Source of the DNA: Candidatus Stercoripulliclostridium pullicola
Lineage (GTDB): Bacteria; Bacillota; Clostridia; Christensenellales; DTU072
Length of the DNA: 8,188 bases
Direction: 5' to 3'
Assembly: GCA_017694145.1 (NCBI GenBank)
Contig: JADINF010000117.1
Coordinates: 1-8,188, forward strand
The position numbers and the translations under genes are program-made. Shown here one piece after another: positions 6,207 to 8,188 of this stretch (the stretch's first letter is position 1; each line of letters begins with the position of its first letter). Below the pieces are notes generated by a model. It did not search any database. It saw only the letters and a list, made by a program, of their open reading frames with translations, and was not told the origin of the DNA.

Positions 6207-7061
6207 TCAAACGTAAATGATTATCAGTCCGAGCATGACACCCGCAAGCATCGTGACGGCGGGGAACTTACTTTTCCACATAAGATAGGCGGCGGGAAGA
6301 AGTTCGCCGAATACGACGTAAAGCATCGCGCCGGAAGCGAAAGAGAGCGCTATAGTAAGCCATATATCGCCGAGCGTGCCGAGCCAGTATCCGAGCAACG
6401 CGCCGATAACGGTCGGTAGTCCGCTCAAGAAGGTGATGACTATGGCTTTAAGTCTGCTCGAACCTCCGGTGATGAGAGGTACGGCTACCGCCATTCCTTC
6501 GGGTATGTTGTGAAGCCCTATGATTATCGCAAGCGTTATTGCCGTCCCGCCCGTCGCGATACCGCCGTTCGCGATAGCCGCGCCTATGACCATTCCTTCG
6601 GGAAGGTTGTGGAGGGCTATAGCGAGTCCCATCACTATTCCCGCCGCGAAAAGCTGTTTTTTATTGACGACCGGTTCGTTCGCGTGATGCGCGTAGTGGT
6701 CGCTGTGTATGAGCTCGTCGAGGTTGTCCGCCGTTTTCGGGTGATCTTCGTCTATATGACGAACTTCCTTATTGGTAGCGTGGTCGATGAGTATATTGAG
6801 AAGATAAACGATAAAAAATCCCGCGAGCGTGCCGCCGATGACGACGAATATATTTGCGGGTTCGGATTCTGAAGGCGAAATAGCCGAGGGAACGAGGTCG
6901 AAGCAAACGATCGCGAGCATTACGCCGCCCGCAAGAGCGAGAAGAAGGGAAACCGTCTTGGTATTGTCGCGCTTGAATATCGCGCCCACAACGCCGCCGA
7001 GTCCCGTCCCGACGCCTCCTGCAATTAAAGTTATCACTACCACCCATGCTAACATCGACAT
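6207..7061 (-). CDS. ZIP-family divalent metal transporter (ZupT-like)
   Basis: The 284-residue membrane protein has about eight hydrophobic segments and the ZIP signature in two consecutive helices: HNLPEG (151-156) and HNIPEG (184-189). In the family these residues form the binuclear metal site for Zn2+, and often Fe2+ or Mn2+, moved into the cytoplasm. The loop between helices 3 and 4 (about 94-126) holds seven histidines, including DHYAHH, typical of the variable metal-sensing loop. A further acidic residue, E253 in FGELLP, lies in a late helix. Length and motifs fit bacterial ZIP proteins of the ZupT/GufA type; metal specificity is not readable. No Shine-Dalgarno site precedes the ATG at 7061 or the alternative ATG at 7055. 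Instead a TTTACA-17-TACACT promoter would start transcription at the ATG itself. It converges with the lipoprotein gene and diverges from the RlmA gene. Confidence 0.92.
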   Translation of the reverse strand: MSMLAWVVVITLIAGGVGTGLGGVVGAIFKRDNTKTVSLLLALAGGVMLAIVCFDLVPSAISPSESEPANIFVVIGGTLAGFFIVYLLNILIDHATNKEVRHIDEDHPKTADNLDELIHSDHYAHHANEPVVNKKQLFAAGIVMGLAIALHNLPEGMVIGAAIANGGIATGGTAITLAIIIGLHNIPEGMAVAVPLITGGSSRLKAIVITFLSGLPTVIGALLGYWLGTLGDIWLTIALSFASGAMLYVVFGELLPAAYLMWKSKFPAVTMLAGVMLGLIIIYV

Positions 7062-7062
7062 A

Positions 7063-7079
7063 GTTAGAGTGTAGCTAAC
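7063..7079. repeat. Dyad GTTAG-N7-CTAAC at the ZIP promoter
   Basis: Five-base inverted arms (7063-7067, 7075-7079) surround the -10 box of the ZIP promoter. A metalloregulator operator would be sensible here, and TTAG/CTAA half-sites recall DtxR-type boxes, but the spacing does not match that consensus, so this is a weak inference. Confidence 0.35.
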
Positions 7080-7096
7080 GCGCCGCGAATTGTAAA
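7068..7096 (-). promoter_or_regulatory. Promoter for the ZIP transporter gene, likely giving a leaderless transcript
   Basis: On the minus strand TTTACA (7096-7091) and TACACT (7073-7068) are 17 bases apart. Counting from the -10 box, the expected first transcribed base is 7061, the A of the ATG. The -10 matches consensus at four of six positions. Confidence 0.5.
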
Positions 7097-7115
7097 GCGT
7101 TTTCGTGTAAATCGG

Positions 7116-7145
7116 TTTATTTTTCGGGGGAGCGCGTGCTATTAT
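7116..7145 (+). promoter_or_regulatory. Possible promoter for the RlmA gene
   Basis: TATTAT (7140-7145) is a good -10 box; the best upstream match is TTTATT (7116-7121) at 18-base spacing, a weak -35. The predicted start is at 7152, the A of the ATG. An overlapping TATAAA (7143-7148) would start inside the gene and is less likely. Confidence 0.4.
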
Positions 7146-7151
7146 AAATAT

Positions 7152-7958
7152 ATGAGGAATTATTCGCGTTTAGTATGCCCGAAATGTAAAGAAAAGCTTG
7201 TCCGTCAAGGCGGCAGTCTGTATTGCGCAAACGGTCATTGTTACGACGTTGCGGCTTCGGGTTACGTAAATCTGGCAGGAGGCTCGAAAAGTTCCGCGGA
7301 CTCCGGCGGTTCGAAGGAAATGACGGCGGCACGCCACCGCATAATGAGCCTCGGTTATTACGACGGTCTGCTCGAAAAAGTGCGTAAGGCTGTAGCGGCG
7401 TTTTCGCCGCGTTTCGTCGTTGACTGCGGCGCGGGAGAGGGGCGTTTCGCGCACGCTCTCGCGGAAGCGTTTCCTGAAGCGGACGTGGCGGGCACGGATC
7501 TCGCGAAAAGCGCCGTGAACGTAGCTTCGCGCAACGTTCAGAACGCCGTCTTTGCGGTAGCCAACAGCAATGCGCTCCCGTATGCCGACGGAACGGCGGA
7601 CGTTGCGGTGTGCGCTTTCGCACCCGTTTTCCCTAAAGAAATATCGAGAATATTGCGCGCGGGCGGCGGATTTCTGCGTATAACTCCCGGCGCGCGTCAC
7701 CTGTACGGGCTCAAGGAAAAACTTTACGAAAAGCCGTACCTCAACGAGGAAGCCGAGGACGTTCCGGAAGGATTTACTCTTAAAGAAGTCGTTAGATCGG
7801 AGTATCCGTTCACGGTGGAAGGAGAGGACGTGCGCGCGCTGATACAGATGACCCCTTACTATTACCGCACGGCGGCGGAAGCGGTGGACAGGGTGAGCGC
7901 GGAGAAAGAGCTCACGACGGAACTTGCGTTCCGCATAGACGTATTCGTCAAAGCGTGA
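7152..7958 (+). CDS. rlmA: 23S rRNA (guanine-N1)-methyltransferase, RlmA family
   Basis: The 268-residue protein aligns along its length with E. coli RlmA as I remember it. The N-terminal zinc site is C9, C12, C25 and H29, with the same spacing as E. coli C5, C8, C21, H25, followed by the shared YDVAASGYVNL. The SAM-binding motif I is VDCGAGEGRF (90-99), GTDLAKSAV (114-122) follows, and the C-terminal LIQMTPYYYR (230-239) matches the family LLQMTPF. The enzyme methylates N1 of a guanine in 23S rRNA helix 35, lining the peptide exit tunnel: G745 in Gram-negatives (RlmAI), G748 in many Gram-positives (RlmAII/TlrB, linked to tylosin resistance). Which one applies cannot be decided here. The ATG is the only plausible start but has no Shine-Dalgarno; the nearest purine run, GGGGGAG (7126-7132), is 19 bases away. 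An MGMT-type gene follows 66 bases on without an obvious terminator. Confidence 0.88.
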   Translation: MRNYSRLVCPKCKEKLVRQGGSLYCANGHCYDVAASGYVNLAGGSKSSADSGGSKEMTAARHRIMSLGYYDGLLEKVRKAVAAFSPRFVVDCGAGEGRFAHALAEAFPEADVAGTDLAKSAVNVASRNVQNAVFAVANSNALPYADGTADVAVCAFAPVFPKEISRILRAGGGFLRITPGARHLYGLKEKLYEKPYLNEEAEDVPEGFTLKEVVRSEYPFTVEGEDVRALIQMTPYYYRTAAEAVDRVSAEKELTTELAFRIDVFVKA

Positions 7959-8024
7959 AAAAACGAACGTGCGGCGCGGAAAGCAAATCGGAATACCTTT
8001 CGCTCCGTCAGGAATAATCGATAT

Positions 8025-8188
8025 ATGAGCTTTTACGATAAAGTATACGAACAGGTAAAGAAGATACCCGAAGGCAAGGTCGCGACTTACGGACAGATAG
8101 CCGCGATGTGCGGCTCGCCGCGCCTCGCGCGCCGTGGGATACGCGCTTCACTTCAACCCCATGCCCGGCGTGATACCTTGCCACAGGG
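8025..8188 (+). pseudogene. MGMT-family DNA alkyltransferase, frameshifted and cut by window end
   Basis: The frame from ATG 8025 reads MSFYDKVYEQVKKIPEGK, then VATYGQIAAMCGSPRLA, the typical start of the single-domain MGMT/alkyltransferase-like DNA-binding fold. From 8131 the family sequence continues in a different frame: AVGYALHFNPMPGVIPCHR to the window end, including the PCHR active-site cysteine that accepts alkyl groups from O6-alkylguanine. The frame break lies in the CGCGCGCC run at 8126-8133 and corresponds to two missing bases (one Arg codon). Unshifted, the product becomes an unrelated RRGIRASLQP-like tail. It may be a true frameshift or an assembly error in a GC repeat near the sequence end. 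A weak AGGA (8010-8013) is eleven bases upstream of the ATG. With the break repaired it would be a short, functional-looking repair protein, probably co-transcribed with the RlmA gene. Confidence 0.8.

Noticed and set aside
7117..7700. Antisense frames opposite the RlmA gene
   Set aside because: They are arginine/proline-rich shadows of a gene with a conserved zinc site and SAM motif.
1..8188. Defence system, prophage, CRISPR array, tRNA or insertion sequence
   Set aside because: I looked for spaced direct repeats, terminal inverted repeats, transposase or nuclease motifs and cloverleaf patterns and found none. All genes read as housekeeping or envelope genes of similar base composition.

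Overview
The window reads as an ordinary chromosomal stretch of an uncultured-type Bacillota (Clostridia-like) bacterium. The evidence is an EFR1-type flavodoxin/ferredoxin fusion, strong GGAGG ribosome sites on most genes, compact spacing, intrinsic hairpin-plus-U terminators, a lipobox lipoprotein, and a base composition rich in CG dinucleotides and ATA isoleucine codons. The lineage is an inference from gene types, not proven. No tRNA, rRNA, CRISPR array, insertion sequence or phage gene was seen.

Layout. 1-621 is the C-terminal half of a major facilitator transporter cut by the window edge. 622-928 is a gene-free spacer holding several dyads, a possible terminator and a sigma70-like promoter. 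929-2182 encodes an M28-type zinc peptidase with four membrane segments, ended by a clean terminator. 2280-2996 encodes an EFR1 flavodoxin/2[4Fe-4S] protein, whose stop codon directly abuts the stop of the convergent RlmI-type rRNA methyltransferase gene (4172-2997, minus strand). A divergent promoter region (4201-4289) serves that gene and, on the other side, a two-gene unit: a membrane-anchored SGNH hydrolase (4326-5366) and an unrecognised lipoprotein (5380-6123). A bidirectional terminator separates the lipoprotein from a convergent ZIP metal transporter (7061-6207, minus strand). A 90-base divergent spacer leads to an RlmA-type 23S rRNA guanine methyltransferase (7152-7958), followed by the start of an MGMT-type DNA alkyltransferase gene (from 8025) that is frameshifted and cut by the window end.

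The genes do not form one pathway. The SGNH hydrolase and lipoprotein are a probable co-transcribed cell-envelope pair. The rest are housekeeping: two rRNA methylation enzymes, DNA alkylation repair, metal uptake, redox and peptide turnover. The items most worth a second look are the membrane hairpin inserted inside the M28 catalytic fold, the frameshift in the MGMT gene, and the apparent leaderless starts of the divergent ZIP/RlmA pair. I did not find a convincing new multi-gene system.
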